IMG/VR virus record: IMGVR_UViG_3300032116_000106
Location: 19,682 to 83,681 of that record
Reading direction: 5' to 3' (one strand)
Source: a virus
Length of the DNA: 64,000 bases
Both the position numbers and the translations under genes were made by a program. Each line of letters begins with the position of its first letter. Position 1 is the stretch's first letter. The notes under the pieces were generated by a model, which saw only the letters and a program-made list of their open reading frames with translations, made no database searches and had not been told where the DNA came from. Positions 42,969 through 53,888 of this stretch are shown here, piece after piece.

Positions 42969-45900
42969 TTAATCAACTTCCAAAATTGGTTCTCCACTTC
43001 CTCTTCCAGAAGGTGATACTCTCAATCTATTTGGATTAGTAACAAATACTTCAACAGGCGATGTTCCGTCTAAAGTAGTATCAGAAGTTTGCTTAGAACC
43101 CTCATAAAAACTATTTTCTAATCCCCTCGCAGTATCCTTTGTATATCTATAATGTCCGCTAGTATATCCATCAAATGGTTCAATAGCGGTTATTATTCCA
43201 TTTTTATATGGGAATACCCCCAATGCCGAACTTATATCAGTATAGAATGAGTGTGCAGTAGGAGTTCTAAACGCTCCACTTGCATTTTCATCAAATGGGC
43301 TTATTAAAACCATTTTTTTCTCAAATCTATATTTTAGTTCTAATTCAATTTTATCAGTAACTCCTAATTTAGTGGTATTGTATAGTGATGATGATAAACC
43401 ATTTTCAGTTACTCTTTTCGGAACATATCTACCATATCTTATTGTTAGGATATAAGCGTTATATCTTTCGGTTAATACTAATGTTCCATCTTCTCTAAAA
43501 TATGTTCTATCCAATGCACCATTTTCACCATAAAGACCGAATCCTAAATTAAAAGGTGAGTCTGCATCATTTCCTATTTGTTGGTATGAATCCTCTAAAT
43601 CATATTCTCCTACAATTGTTGCATTTCGTAATCCTGCATCAATTTTTATTTCAATGCCACCCATCGTTGAACCAGAATTGTAGATGATTTCCCCATCCAT
43701 TAATTCATCGGTTACCAATGTGTTACTTGCGGTATAGAAAATGTAATCCGAATTAATGCTCATCAACCCATCAACACTATATGAAGATGAATAGAATGGA
43801 GTTGTAACATCTAATTCTCTATCCAATTCTACATTAAGACTTCCAGTATGATAAGGAACATCTAAAGTTATTTGTTGCGTTTCAGTTACATCGATAGATG
43901 AATCATAATAAATTTTATCCGCTTTCGGTCTATTAATTTTTATCTTACTTCTATCTAATAAAGAAGGTTCAATTAATATACCTTTTGATACATTAGCTCT
44001 CGCAGGTATTACCTGTTCTAACATATCAAATAGGGATTTATCAACTGATTTTATCAATCGAATATATTCATCAAAGTTTAATGATGTTCTTTGGAAATAA
44101 TAATTTCTTAATTCAGTAAGACTTGAATAGGTATCAGTTCCATATTCATCTCCCCAATCACCTATATAATCACCTATATTTAATGCACCTAATGAACGAA
44201 GAATGTCTAAATTCAATTCTTTCACCGGTGAGAAAAATAATCCTAATCTATTTGAATCTATCGGTGCTCTATCAAATGCTTTTTTAGTAGCTCTTGCTTT
44301 ATATGATAATTGACCGGTTAATTCTATATCTTCTAATCTAACTTTATCTTTTCCAACGAATCCAATTTGTGGAACTTCTGCGGTTACAAATCTTTCATAA
44401 CTCTCATAGTGGTAAGGATATGTTGAAATTGATTGAGAAACAACTGCAATTACCGATGATGTATATGATGATGTTACCGGTGCCACATTCTTAATAGAGC
44501 CGGTTGTATAAAGATTTTTAGGGTATTCAAAATCTAAACGAAGTAATAAATCTTCGGTTGATGATGATATATGGTTTCCAAATATTACATCAGGATTTAA
44601 TGTATGCGAAGTTATTACCGATGATGATAAAGCGTTATTCCATAATCTAACTTCATCAATTGAACCTACTATTCCACTTGAACCACTTCCATTTACAATA
44701 AGTTTTCCACTATAATCAAATGGAGATCCAGTGTAGTAAGTGTTTCCATTTACATAAGAAGCAGATGATGATACTTGTAAAGTTAAAGATGCACTTTTGG
44801 CTAGTTTTATTCTATCACCATTCGCCTCTCTTAAATACATTTGGTATGTATCGTATAATTTACCAGAACTATCCGATGAAGTAGATTTTTGAACTGTCAA
44901 AAATTTAAATTCTCCATCGTATAGAGGTATATTATCTATACTCATACTACTCGTATAATTAGGTGTTAAATCTACATCTAATATATCAATATCAACTTTT
45001 GTATTTACTAATTCAAAATTAAGATTTCCGAATAATGCACTACCAGTTGGTTCTAAACTTACTCTCCAATAATTACTTCCGGAAACACCATATAATAATT
45101 GTGAATTAGTTTTGTTTGCCGTTTTAAATCTTAACTGAACTGCGTTTGGGACACCATTAATCCAAGGTATATCCAAATACTCATTACTCTTTAAATTTAA
45201 AAATACACTTCTATCTTCGTAAGTAAATTTAGTAGTGTCCGATGGATTATTAGATGGCCCACCAAATTCAATTATTGTTAATAAAGAAGATGGAACACCA
45301 TAACAAGCTAAAATAGCATTTATCGATTTTCTTGTACCCTTATGTTTTAATAAGTAAGGTAAGTTGTTTAGTATTCTTCTCCAAACTTGATTCTTAGCAG
45401 CTTCTGGTGTATAGGAGGTTGCAACATTATTACCTAATGCGTTTTTATTTGAATTAGATTGACCGTTTGGATTTAAACCAAATGCATAATTCCAAAGTTC
45501 TTTACCCGCAAATGGATTTTTGGGATCCCAACCAAAAGATTCCAATAATTCATAAACTAAATTATCAGATATACCATCGATTGATTTATTCTCAACTTTT
45601 TTAACTCTATTAATTCCATTTATATACCCCCATAGAATGTCAAAATGTTGTCCAATCATTTCAATAAAAGTTAGGTAATCTAAATTATCCGAACTTTCTT
45701 GAAGGTATTGTGGTATATGTCTAACTAAATAGTTTTTATTAGTTTTATCAAATACTTCTGCGTATATAGATTGTGATGTAAAGAATATATCGTTAGAAGA
45801 TGTGATAGAGAAATCTTCATACATCTTTCTTTCAAACCCATCAAATCCATTCTTTACACTTTTAATTTTATCGTTATAAGATGCACTTGTTAGTAAAGAA

Positions 45901-47714
45901 TTTGAAGAGGTTGATAATAAACTAGCTGAATATAAAGTTGTATCTATTTTATTTTCCCACTCTTCTATCGTTCCTATTTTATATTGGAAATTTTCAATCC
46001 TACTTAACGCACTTCCAAAATTTACAAAGTTTTCAAATTTTAAGAAATACTCACTCGTTTTACTACTACCACTTACATAATCAATTTGTAAATCTTCTAA
46101 ATTGAATTCACTTTGTGAAATGAATTTATTTACTAATTGAGTAGATGATAAACTACCGCTTGAAATTATTTCATCGAAGAATTGTAATCCGGTTTCTTGA
46201 ATTATATCAGTTCCGAAATTAGGTTTTAATGGAAGACATTTATCATCATCTTCGTCTGAAATAATAATTGATTCAACTATTGTTGGGATTATCTGCTTTG
46301 AAATCCAAACTTGCGTATTTAAATCAATAGTACCGGGTAGTGGTTCTAATAATTTAACAACTAATGTTCCATAATCTTTATATCCTAATTTCTTTCTAGT
46401 ACTACCACTTTCAGTATCTATTTCAAATTGTGTTTCAACAACTTTTCCACCAAATACTGAATAGGTTAATCTATCCATTGCAGTATTAGTTATTACAAAA
46501 GATTGGTCAGCTGATGTTCTTACTTGATAATAAAGATGTTTATCATCTTCGAAAACTATTTGGTCTTCGTAATTTCGTTTAGTTAATTCACCGGAAAATA
46601 ATTGTGCAAATGTGCTAGATATATCTCTAACCGCTGTTCCTTTATCTATTAAGAAAGGAGTTCTTTGAACGGTGATTGATACCTGTTCGGTTTTACCAAA
46701 TATTTTACCACCTATACCATTAAAATAAGGTCTAAACCCAAATGTAATTAAATAGGTTTTTTGTGTTTCGCTAAAATACTCTTTATAAAGATTATATAAT
46801 TCTTTTGCATTAAATGAAATTTTTGAAATACCTTTTGTTATTTCAAAATTTACTTCTCCTACTTTATTTTCTCCTAAAAATACCTCAATACCTTCTGAAT
46901 TTACTGCCTTTAAATCAAATTCAAAATTAAAATCTAATGGCCTTAAATCTGCCTCTATTATATTCTTATCATATATAATTTGAGTAACATCTGGCTCACC
47001 ATAAGTTTTTTCTCTAATTACATCGATAAAAGTTCTTAATTCATCTCTTTCACCTACCTGCCCATTACCTGCAATAATTACTAATTCAAATCTACCCAAT
47101 GCGTTTGGATTAGATAGATTTATTAAAACTTCATTATTATTTGGTGTTATTCTTTTAGAACCATTTTCATCAACTCCTATTTGGTTTGGAAAATAGTATC
47201 TTACGAATTGTGTTGAATTTGATACATTTACTTTAAGGATAAATTCCTGTGAGTATTCAGTATTCCACACATATCCTTGATTGATAGGTGATATGAATGA
47301 AGGGAATTCTCCGGTTTGAACTACGTCATAACTATCTACATCAATTCTATAATTTTTATCTATATCGGTAAAATCGAATGTATTTGAGGTGCTCTCCTCA
47401 ACCAATACATCGTTTTCATCATAAATTTTTATGCTTCTTATATTGTATAACGAACTATTCGCTCTTACAATTGAAAGTTTCGAATTTTTTTGTAATCTAA
47501 ATAGATTCGAATTGGGTATTTCTAAATTACCAGCATCGGTAATTACCCTTATTGAATTCTTTCCTAAATTATTTGTTACTCTTACTAAAACAACATCGCT
47601 AGATGAAGGATCAGATGGTGTTATAATTTCAGACACCCCAAGTTTCTCAAATGGAACATCCAATTGAAAATTAACCTGATTTAACGGTGGTATAAAATAC
47701 TCTCTTCTTTCCAT
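42969..47714 (-). CDS. Large tail/baseplate protein with LamG domain
   Basis: This 1581-residue structural protein has an N-terminal beta region, a middle with RHIPQYLQESSDNLDYLTF and LWNYAFGLNPNG, as in T4-type baseplate or fibre-attachment proteins, and a LamG-type domain near residues 825-1050 (IDEVRLWNNALSSSVI). A C-terminal ELELKYRF region follows. It likely connects the baseplate and fibres and may bind glycans through the LamG domain. It starts with TATTTATA four bases before ATG and is preceded by a 227-residue structural gene. Confidence 0.75.
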   Translation of the reverse strand: MERREYFIPPLNQVNFQLDVPFEKLGVSEIITPSDPSSSDVVLVRVTNNLGKNSIRVITDAGNLEIPNSNLFRLQKNSKLSIVRANSSLYNIRSIKIYDENDVLVEESTSNTFDFTDIDKNYRIDVDSYDVVQTGEFPSFISPINQGYVWNTEYSQEFILKVNVSNSTQFVRYYFPNQIGVDENGSKRITPNNNEVLINLSNPNALGRFELVIIAGNGQVGERDELRTFIDVIREKTYGEPDVTQIIYDKNIIEADLRPLDFNFEFDLKAVNSEGIEVFLGENKVGEVNFEITKGISKISFNAKELYNLYKEYFSETQKTYLITFGFRPYFNGIGGKIFGKTEQVSITVQRTPFLIDKGTAVRDISSTFAQLFSGELTKRNYEDQIVFEDDKHLYYQVRTSADQSFVITNTAMDRLTYSVFGGKVVETQFEIDTESGSTRKKLGYKDYGTLVVKLLEPLPGTIDLNTQVWISKQIIPTIVESIIISDEDDDKCLPLKPNFGTDIIQETGLQFFDEIISSGSLSSTQLVNKFISQSEFNLEDLQIDYVSGSSKTSEYFLKFENFVNFGSALSRIENFQYKIGTIEEWENKIDTTLYSASLLSTSSNSLLTSASYNDKIKSVKNGFDGFERKMYEDFSITSSNDIFFTSQSIYAEVFDKTNKNYLVRHIPQYLQESSDNLDYLTFIEMIGQHFDILWGYINGINRVKKVENKSIDGISDNLVYELLESFGWDPKNPFAGKELWNYAFGLNPNGQSNSNKNALGNNVATSYTPEAAKNQVWRRILNNLPYLLKHKGTRKSINAILACYGVPSSLLTIIEFGGPSNNPSDTTKFTYEDRSVFLNLKSNEYLDIPWINGVPNAVQLRFKTANKTNSQLLYGVSGSNYWRVSLEPTGSALFGNLNFELVNTKVDIDILDVDLTPNYTSSMSIDNIPLYDGEFKFLTVQKSTSSDSSGKLYDTYQMYLREANGDRIKLAKSASLTLQVSSSASYVNGNTYYTGSPFDYSGKLIVNGSGSSGIVGSIDEVRLWNNALSSSVITSHTLNPDVIFGNHISSSTEDLLLRLDFEYPKNLYTTGSIKNVAPVTSSYTSSVIAVVSQSISTYPYHYESYERFVTAEVPQIGFVGKDKVRLEDIELTGQLSYKARATKKAFDRAPIDSNRLGLFFSPVKELNLDILRSLGALNIGDYIGDWGDEYGTDTYSSLTELRNYYFQRTSLNFDEYIRLIKSVDKSLFDMLEQVIPARANVSKGILIEPSLLDRSKIKINRPKADKIYYDSSIDVTETQQITLDVPYHTGSLNVELDRELDVTTPFYSSSYSVDGLMSINSDYIFYTASNTLVTDELMDGEIIYNSGSTMGGIEIKIDAGLRNATIVGEYDLEDSYQQIGNDADSPFNLGFGLYGENGALDRTYFREDGTLVLTERYNAYILTIRYGRYVPKRVTENGLSSSLYNTTKLGVTDKIELELKYRFEKKMVLISPFDENASGAFRTPTAHSFYTDISSALGVFPYKNGIITAIEPFDGYTSGHYRYTKDTARGLENSFYEGSKQTSDTTLDGTSPVEVFVTNPNRLRVSPSGRGSGEPILEVD

Positions 47715-47718
47715 CTAA

Positions 47719-47726
47719 TATAAATA
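47719..47726 (-). promoter_or_regulatory. Recurrent 8-mer TATTTATA before the 42969-47714 gene
   Basis: Exact sense TATTTATA, four bases before ATG 47714, in a 15-base gap. Confidence 0.5.
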
Positions 47727-47729
47727 CTT

Positions 47730-48413
47730 TTATTGTATGTTTTCTCTTTGTGTTACATCCGCCAATCCATATCCAGCTCCTCTAAAATCAAGCGGATTAA
47801 CTTCTCTCATTCCACCTCCTCCTCCACCGAAGCCACTTACTCCTCCACCACTTCCATCGAATTGTCCGCCGGTTGTGTTTACAAATCCACTTCCTCCATC
47901 AGGATTTTCAGCGAACAATCTTCTTCTAGTATCATTTGCTTCGGTATCTGGTTCAATTATTTCTCTTCTTCTTATCAATCCTATTGGTTCACTTATTATA
48001 ACATCGTTAAATACATTACCATATTCATCTGTCTCTTTTATCACCACTTCATTTTCTTGATTTACTTTTGCTTGTAAAAGAAAAGATTTTTTTGCCTTAA
48101 CATTTGTTCCTATAAATGAAATTCTAGTTGGGTTTAAAATTTGGTAATCGAAAAATTTTAATGTAATCTTACCATTTTGAGATGAACTATCTGTCCACTC
48201 TGAGCCATTAACTAAAACTTTTGCTTGAATACTATTCCCACCTTCTTCCAAAAAGGTATTAAAGGTAATGTTTATTTCCCTCGCAGCAGATACGGGTGTG
48301 TAATTATCATTTCCTGCGGTTCTCCATTCATTTCCTATCCAAACATATCTTTCACCTAATTCATTAGTGAACATTTGTCCAGTATAATAACCGTTTCTAT
48401 TAGGTATTGGCAT
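47730..48413 (-). CDS. Baseplate/tail structural protein (227 aa)
   Basis: This 227-residue protein of unknown function lies among tail genes. It has an N-terminal region with YVWIGNEWRTAG, a beta-sandwich-like middle and a Gly/Arg-rich C-terminus (FGGGGGGMREVN). The stop codon overlaps no other gene. It is likely a connector or fibre-attachment component. Confidence 0.6.
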   Translation of the reverse strand: MPIPNRNGYYTGQMFTNELGERYVWIGNEWRTAGNDNYTPVSAAREINITFNTFLEEGGNSIQAKVLVNGSEWTDSSSQNGKITLKFFDYQILNPTRISFIGTNVKAKKSFLLQAKVNQENEVVIKETDEYGNVFNDVIISEPIGLIRRREIIEPDTEANDTRRRLFAENPDGGSGFVNTTGGQFDGSGGGVSGFGGGGGGMREVNPLDFRGAGYGLADVTQRENIQ

Positions 48414-48415
48414 TT

Positions 48416-49843
48416 TTAAAGTATATTTTCAACGTTATTTCTTTCGTAATCTCTTATGTAATCATCATTAGATGCTCTTTCAATTGTTAGGCCTCCCGCA
48501 CCACCTACTACTGGTTCTCCACCAACTTGAATTGGTTGTGATGGAGTTTGATAAGGGGATTGATATGGAACATCAAATTGAGTTCCTCTACCTCCGGCCT
48601 GATACATCATTTCTTCTTGTAACCTTCTTAATCTTTCTCTTTCTATATCCCCATCATTAGGTGAAGGTGATACATATGGATTCGATGGTTCAACGGTTAC
48701 CGCGATTGGTTCATTAAATGGTTCTTTTAAAACCGGTGTTTCTATAACAATCGGCTTATCACCCGGTATTACCGCAGGTATTATAGTTTTAGTTGTTGTA
48801 AATAAATCTTTAACTTCTGCTATTGTTGGAGGCTCTACTACAAATTTTTGAGTTTGTGGATTAGTTCTTGTCATATCTGATTTTAATGATTGAACTAATT
48901 CTTGTAATTTATCAATACTTTGTTGTGTAATGTTATCTAATTTAACCTCATCGGATAAAGTTCTCTTTGGTAAATGATAATCTACTGCCTCTTCAAACTT
49001 ATTGTTTAATAGTTTAACTATATCAGCTTTGTTATAGTATATAAAATCTATATCATCACCTAAATACGCGCCAAATGTATTACTTCCAATTGTAGAATTT
49101 TTGTGTAAAAGTGCATGTCTTACTGCTACTCTCATCGAATCCAACACTTTACTAAAAAATATTTCCCAACTATTAATACCGAATTCAGAGCCTAATTGTT
49201 CAATATATGCCTTTGCTTTTATCGATTGAAAAGTATTGTATAGTTGAGCAGGAGTTAATGCATTTAAAACCGCATCAATCTCCGAATACACTTCATCACC
49301 ACTAAATTTATTTAAAACAAAACTATTATAAGATTGATTAAGGTCTATTTTTGTATCTATATCCTCATTTGAAGTTTCATCAAAATTATCATAAGGGAGT
49401 AATCGTAATTCTAATCTTGTTGCAGAAATTTCTTGTATCCACATTTTATCTTTTTCAACCGAACTACCAACTCTATCGTTTACGAAGTTTAATTGAACTC
49501 TAAATACACCCACATTATATCCCGCTTCTTTTATTAGTTTTTTTATATCAACTAAAAATCCGCCACCATCTAATACTTTATCTAGAACATTTTCACTTTG
49601 AATTAAGTAATCATTTAATTCTTGCCCCTTAACATATCTAATTTTACCATAATCTTTTTGTTCTAATATATTGTTAGCAGAATCGTATAGTATAAATTCT
49701 AATACATCATTCACACCTAAATTAAAAGGAGTTGCCTTAAATCCTTGATTAATTAAAGCTAAATCAATAGGATTTAATTCAGTTGTAAGAGATGTTCCCT
49801 TATTTATTACCTCATCAATATTTTTAAATTGTTCTAATGCCAT
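48416..49843 (-). CDS. Tail/baseplate structural protein (475 aa)
   Basis: This 475-residue protein has an alpha/beta N-terminal region and a long, proline- and glutamate-rich, probably disordered segment (about 340-430), then a Gly/Gln-rich C-terminus. The N-terminal strand pattern LNPIDLALINQGFKATPFNLG opens a conserved-looking domain. It is likely a baseplate-associated protein. No catalytic site is visible. Confidence 0.65.
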   Translation of the reverse strand: MALEQFKNIDEVINKGTSLTTELNPIDLALINQGFKATPFNLGVNDVLEFILYDSANNILEQKDYGKIRYVKGQELNDYLIQSENVLDKVLDGGGFLVDIKKLIKEAGYNVGVFRVQLNFVNDRVGSSVEKDKMWIQEISATRLELRLLPYDNFDETSNEDIDTKIDLNQSYNSFVLNKFSGDEVYSEIDAVLNALTPAQLYNTFQSIKAKAYIEQLGSEFGINSWEIFFSKVLDSMRVAVRHALLHKNSTIGSNTFGAYLGDDIDFIYYNKADIVKLLNNKFEEAVDYHLPKRTLSDEVKLDNITQQSIDKLQELVQSLKSDMTRTNPQTQKFVVEPPTIAEVKDLFTTTKTIIPAVIPGDKPIVIETPVLKEPFNEPIAVTVEPSNPYVSPSPNDGDIERERLRRLQEEMMYQAGGRGTQFDVPYQSPYQTPSQPIQVGGEPVVGGAGGLTIERASNDDYIRDYERNNVENIL

Positions 49844-49856
49844 TTAATTTATATTT

Positions 49857-50867
49857 TTATAAGCTAAAATCATTACCTCTTTGTTTTTGAACTGAAGTAG
49901 ATAATGAAACGGTTCCATTAGTTGATTTAAATTCTAATGTTCCGGTATATTCCTTATCACCTGTAAACCCAAACCCTGATGATGGCTTAAACCCATCAAC
50001 TTTCCCTGCATTATGAGTAAATGATATAGTTTTCTTTTCTTGTGGCGGAACGCTTACTGAAAAAGGCCCACCTATGAAACTTACGTTTTTTTCAGTAATT
50101 GTTACATTCTGAACCTCTAATGAAAAATTAAATATTTCAACTTCTGGACCATTTATCCATTTTCCATTTCCATCATCTTTTGCTCTCGCTCTATAAGTTA
50201 AATCATTATATTTTTGGTCACCCTTATTAATTACCCTTACCGTAATGTCAGCTCCCGCCTTCGCACCTTCTGCTATTCTTGCATTCTTACCATTCAATTG
50301 TTCGGTTAAACTATCTACTTGTTTTTTAAGCGATTCAATAGTTGCATTTTGACCTTCATTTCTGGCTTTAAGAGATGCATTTTCAATACCCTCCAAAGTC
50401 ATTCTTTGTATATTACCTTGCAATGTATCACTAATAATAGCAAATTGAGTTCTTAAACTTTCAGCATTTGCCTCAGCAGTAACTCTTAATAATCTTTCAC
50501 TATCCAATTCAATATCTAATGCTGCTGATATAGCAGTTAGATTTGCCACCTCCGATTGTAATAACGATATCTGTAAAGATTGTGAAGTGATTGTTCCATT
50601 TGCTAATTCTAATGAACGAGTTGCATCATTATAAACTGGTCTAGGAACTAAATCTAATTCTAATTCGGGTGAAGATGGGATTAACTCAAAAACGTTTACA
50701 TCGATTGCTTTTTTTAATTCATCGGTATTGTAAACCCTTTTTTTAGATGGAGCATATACATATCCGGTTTTATCCGAATCCAAAGTGGCTTCAAAATAAA
50801 CATTATCCCTATCTCTTGCGACTAGGGATCCACTATTTTGTATATCTTTAATTAATTCAAACTCCAT
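49857..50867 (-). CDS. Coiled-coil baseplate/fibre protein
   Basis: This 336-residue protein has an N-terminal 90-residue domain, a coiled coil at about 95-205 (heptads such as LLQSEVANLTAISAALD and SLKKQVDSLTEQLNG) and a C-terminal Ig-like beta domain rich in Thr/Ser (QKYNDLTYRARAKDDG). It is probably a trimeric short fibre or baseplate stem. It overlaps the upstream gene by 11 bases. Confidence 0.6.
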   Translation of the reverse strand: MEFELIKDIQNSGSLVARDRDNVYFEATLDSDKTGYVYAPSKKRVYNTDELKKAIDVNVFELIPSSPELELDLVPRPVYNDATRSLELANGTITSQSLQISLLQSEVANLTAISAALDIELDSERLLRVTAEANAESLRTQFAIISDTLQGNIQRMTLEGIENASLKARNEGQNATIESLKKQVDSLTEQLNGKNARIAEGAKAGADITVRVINKGDQKYNDLTYRARAKDDGNGKWINGPEVEIFNFSLEVQNVTITEKNVSFIGGPFSVSVPPQEKKTISFTHNAGKVDGFKPSSGFGFTGDKEYTGTLEFKSTNGTVSLSTSVQKQRGNDFSL

Positions 50868-51846
50868 TACTTCTTATTTCAAATGTTAAATCATCTTCAA
50901 AATATTCTTCGTATCCATCTCTTTCTATCAAAAATAAAAATTTATATACTCTATTTGTTGGGAAATTCGTTGTATCAAATACAAAATAATTTCCAGATGA
51001 ATTACAATTTATTTTAGTATAAGTAGAAAAATCTACAATTTTCTTCTTTGTAATTTCATCTCTGATAGCATAATACGAACTCGTTGGAAGATACTTTACA
51101 TCTAAATAAGAGAATGAGTTAGAAAAGGTTTTAAGTGGGTATTGCTCTCTGCCAATTACTTTTATCTTTACCTTTCCTCCTTCGGTATAATATGGTTTTA
51201 ATTCCTTTGTTCTTACTATGATTGATGCTGAGGTCAAAGGCCCTAATGTTCCAGTAACAAATGAACCACTTACGTCATCCCAACTTAATTTTAAAAGTGG
51301 TTGATGAATAGTATTAGTCTCCTTTGAATAAAAATTCATAATACCATAATCCAATGAGGATGATTCAACTGAATTAGTATGTTTTAATACTAAACCAAAA
51401 TTTTCACTCCCTGTCCAATAGTTGTATAAAGATTTTACATCCATATCGATATCTAAACTTTGATAAGTAAATGATTGAGATGCTGCTGCAGAAGATGATA
51501 ATATAAATGGTTGAGTGTTCCACGTAATACCATCCGCATTTTCCGGTGTGTAATAAAAAGTTCCCACACCCATATTCCAACTTGAAGTTACAGGATATGC
51601 AAAAAGAGAAAAACTTACCGGTAACTCTTCCGCTTCGGTTAATTTTAAATTTAAGGTAGCTGCTGATGCCGTAACATAGGTAGGAACATTAGTTATATCA
51701 AAATATAAATAGGCTCTAGCATTATCCTCTTCTTCAAAACGTGAATAGTGTTTAGATACGGTTAAGATTTCATCTAAACCCGTATTTTTAGTTTTATACA
51801 AAGAATAAACTGTTGCATCTTTTGATGCCGTTACAAAGTGTATCAT
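50857..51846 (-). CDS. DNRLRE-like beta-rich tail protein
   Basis: This 329-residue protein resembles DNRLRE-type domains: an N-terminal TASKDATVYSLYKTKNTG, AYLYFDITNVPTYVTASAATL and a following WNTQPF segment, as in adhesive extracellular proteins. Such domains form small beta sandwiches. It lies just before the gp6-like baseplate gene. It could be a baseplate-attached adhesin or spike component. Confidence 0.6.
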   Translation of the reverse strand: MIHFVTASKDATVYSLYKTKNTGLDEILTVSKHYSRFEEEDNARAYLYFDITNVPTYVTASAATLNLKLTEAEELPVSFSLFAYPVTSSWNMGVGTFYYTPENADGITWNTQPFILSSSAAASQSFTYQSLDIDMDVKSLYNYWTGSENFGLVLKHTNSVESSSLDYGIMNFYSKETNTIHQPLLKLSWDDVSGSFVTGTLGPLTSASIIVRTKELKPYYTEGGKVKIKVIGREQYPLKTFSNSFSYLDVKYLPTSSYYAIRDEITKKKIVDFSTYTKINCNSSGNYFVFDTTNFPTNRVYKFLFLIERDGYEEYFEDDLTFEIRSNGV

Positions 51847-53888
51847 TATACTGCTCTTCCTTTTATATCTTTATCAGGAAACTTTACTTCAAAGATAGAA
51901 GGATCCAATGAAGGATATATTATCTTATTCTTTGTAGCACCTTTTATATCATAACTATTTCTCGCATACGCTCCACCACATTTATTTACAATCTCAACTT
52001 TTTGAATAGAGGCAACCCCATCAACCATTGCCAATCCTAATTCTATATCCGATAGGTTTATGGTTTGATTAAATTGCCAATTATCAATTGAGAAAATTGA
52101 TTTTATTTCTTCGATACATCTTAATACTACCTCTTTGGAATTATAGTTTTTGTATACCGTAATATCGAAATTAATACCTATGTTAATGACGAACCCATCT
52201 ATTATGTTTACACCATCAGTAAGAATTCTAAATTCGTTTAAGTAGGTTTTTAAGTTTTCTTTTACCGCCCTATTAAGAGTCGTTAATTTACCATTTGAAT
52301 CATATCCTAATGTGTATAGATTAATAGCAAAAGGATTAACTAATTCAGCGTTTTGAGTTGTTTTTTGAACAAAATTTCTTACATTTTGTTTTATCTCATT
52401 TGTGGTTGGTAATTTTCCACCTTTTGCTAATGATGAATTTACAATACTTCTAACAATTTCCGCAAATTCAGTTACATTATCAGTTGAATTTAATACTGAT
52501 TGCGGTGAATTAGCGTTTAATGAATTATCACCAATTGCAAATACTTTAGAAACTGAACCAAACTTTGTCGGCATTGAAAGTGCTCTTACTTGATAATCCT
52601 TTGCAGTTACGGCTCTATTTTGAGATGCGTAATTTGCTAATGCCGTTTCTCTAATTTCTTCTATTGTATCAAACCCTCTACCACCTTTTGCGGGTATTTC
52701 ATTTTCAACCGCAACTGAATTTTTTACAAATTGGTAAACAGTATTATCAATATCGACAAATGTATTAATTAAATCATCATTATAAGTTATGTTCGTAATA
52801 GTAGTTAAATCTCCTTGTGGAACGTTTGAACCAACACCTCCTCCAACTAAATAAGTTACACTTAAAGTGCTATTAGCCGATGGAGCCTGTCCATATGATT
52901 TTGTTTTAAGGAAATTAGTAGGGTCATAAGATTCAGCCATTCTATTAACTGAATTGTTTAAACCTAATCCAACATTCTTAACATTTGGTATAATTAATTC
53001 ATCCGATAGGGAACTATCTCCTCCTCCAAAATGAATTGATGTTGTAAAATTATCATTCGTTTTAACTACAAATCTTCTTGAAGTTTTTAATAGTTTTAGA
53101 AGGTATGGAACAGTCGTTGAAAATTGATTTAAATCAGGATCGTTTTGTTCTACATTTGGATAATCAATGTAAATTGTTTCTTGTGCCAAATATGGAACTT
53201 CATACCACTTATTACCATTATCATCTATCACACTTTCGATTGAGATTACATTTGTTTCTTCAATATCTAATTTCTGAAACGCTTCTGATGTTGTAAATGT
53301 TTTTTCTATTGTTTTTTCACTTGCTGATATAGCCTGAATCTTTTTCTTTACTAAAAAATAATCAGGTATGTTGGTTATTTCAGTTGTGCTGTAAACACTA
53401 ACCTCTCTATCAGTAGCATCGTTAAAATCTAAAATTTCAGTAGTTCTAAATGTTATTTCATTATTTACACTAGACCTTACCTCTAATCCTTCATTTATTC
53501 TTAATAGGTATTTTGTATCCAATTCACCATTAGAAGTTGCTTTACATAATTGGTAAACCGATAGAGTTGTAATTGCAGGTGAGGTTGCTTTTGGTTTATA
53601 TCCCAATAAGTTTGCCAATGCAAATACATTTTTTTCTTCACCCGCATATTGTATAAGACTTTCTTTTAATGTAGAATCAGTATAGTATCCTAAAACATCA
53701 CCAATATAAGATGCCATTTCAATAAACATCATACCAGGTGATGCTTCATTAAAATCATTATATGAGGAAGGGAAATAGGTTTTAGCATATTCAACCAAAT
53801 TATCTCTAAATGATTGAAAATCTTTACCCAAGTAGTTTATATCTCTACTATTCCTTCCTATTTTTTTATTTGTTACTTTAAATGCCAT
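51846..53888 (-). CDS. gp6: Baseplate wedge protein, gp6-like
   Basis: This 680-residue protein opens with the family-typical INYLGKDFQSFRDNLVEYAKTYFP and then MMFIEMASYIGDVLGYYTDS, matching T4 gp6 and the baseplate J-like proteins. It forms the wedge that links the hub to tail fibres and controls sheath contraction. It overlaps the gp25-like gene by one base and is followed by the DNRLRE-like gene. In T4, gp6 and gp25 also work together, which supports the assignment. Confidence 0.85.
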   Translation of the reverse strand: MAFKVTNKKIGRNSRDINYLGKDFQSFRDNLVEYAKTYFPSSYNDFNEASPGMMFIEMASYIGDVLGYYTDSTLKESLIQYAGEEKNVFALANLLGYKPKATSPAITTLSVYQLCKATSNGELDTKYLLRINEGLEVRSSVNNEITFRTTEILDFNDATDREVSVYSTTEITNIPDYFLVKKKIQAISASEKTIEKTFTTSEAFQKLDIEETNVISIESVIDDNGNKWYEVPYLAQETIYIDYPNVEQNDPDLNQFSTTVPYLLKLLKTSRRFVVKTNDNFTTSIHFGGGDSSLSDELIIPNVKNVGLGLNNSVNRMAESYDPTNFLKTKSYGQAPSANSTLSVTYLVGGGVGSNVPQGDLTTITNITYNDDLINTFVDIDNTVYQFVKNSVAVENEIPAKGGRGFDTIEEIRETALANYASQNRAVTAKDYQVRALSMPTKFGSVSKVFAIGDNSLNANSPQSVLNSTDNVTEFAEIVRSIVNSSLAKGGKLPTTNEIKQNVRNFVQKTTQNAELVNPFAINLYTLGYDSNGKLTTLNRAVKENLKTYLNEFRILTDGVNIIDGFVINIGINFDITVYKNYNSKEVVLRCIEEIKSIFSIDNWQFNQTINLSDIELGLAMVDGVASIQKVEIVNKCGGAYARNSYDIKGATKNKIIYPSLDPSIFEVKFPDKDIKGRAV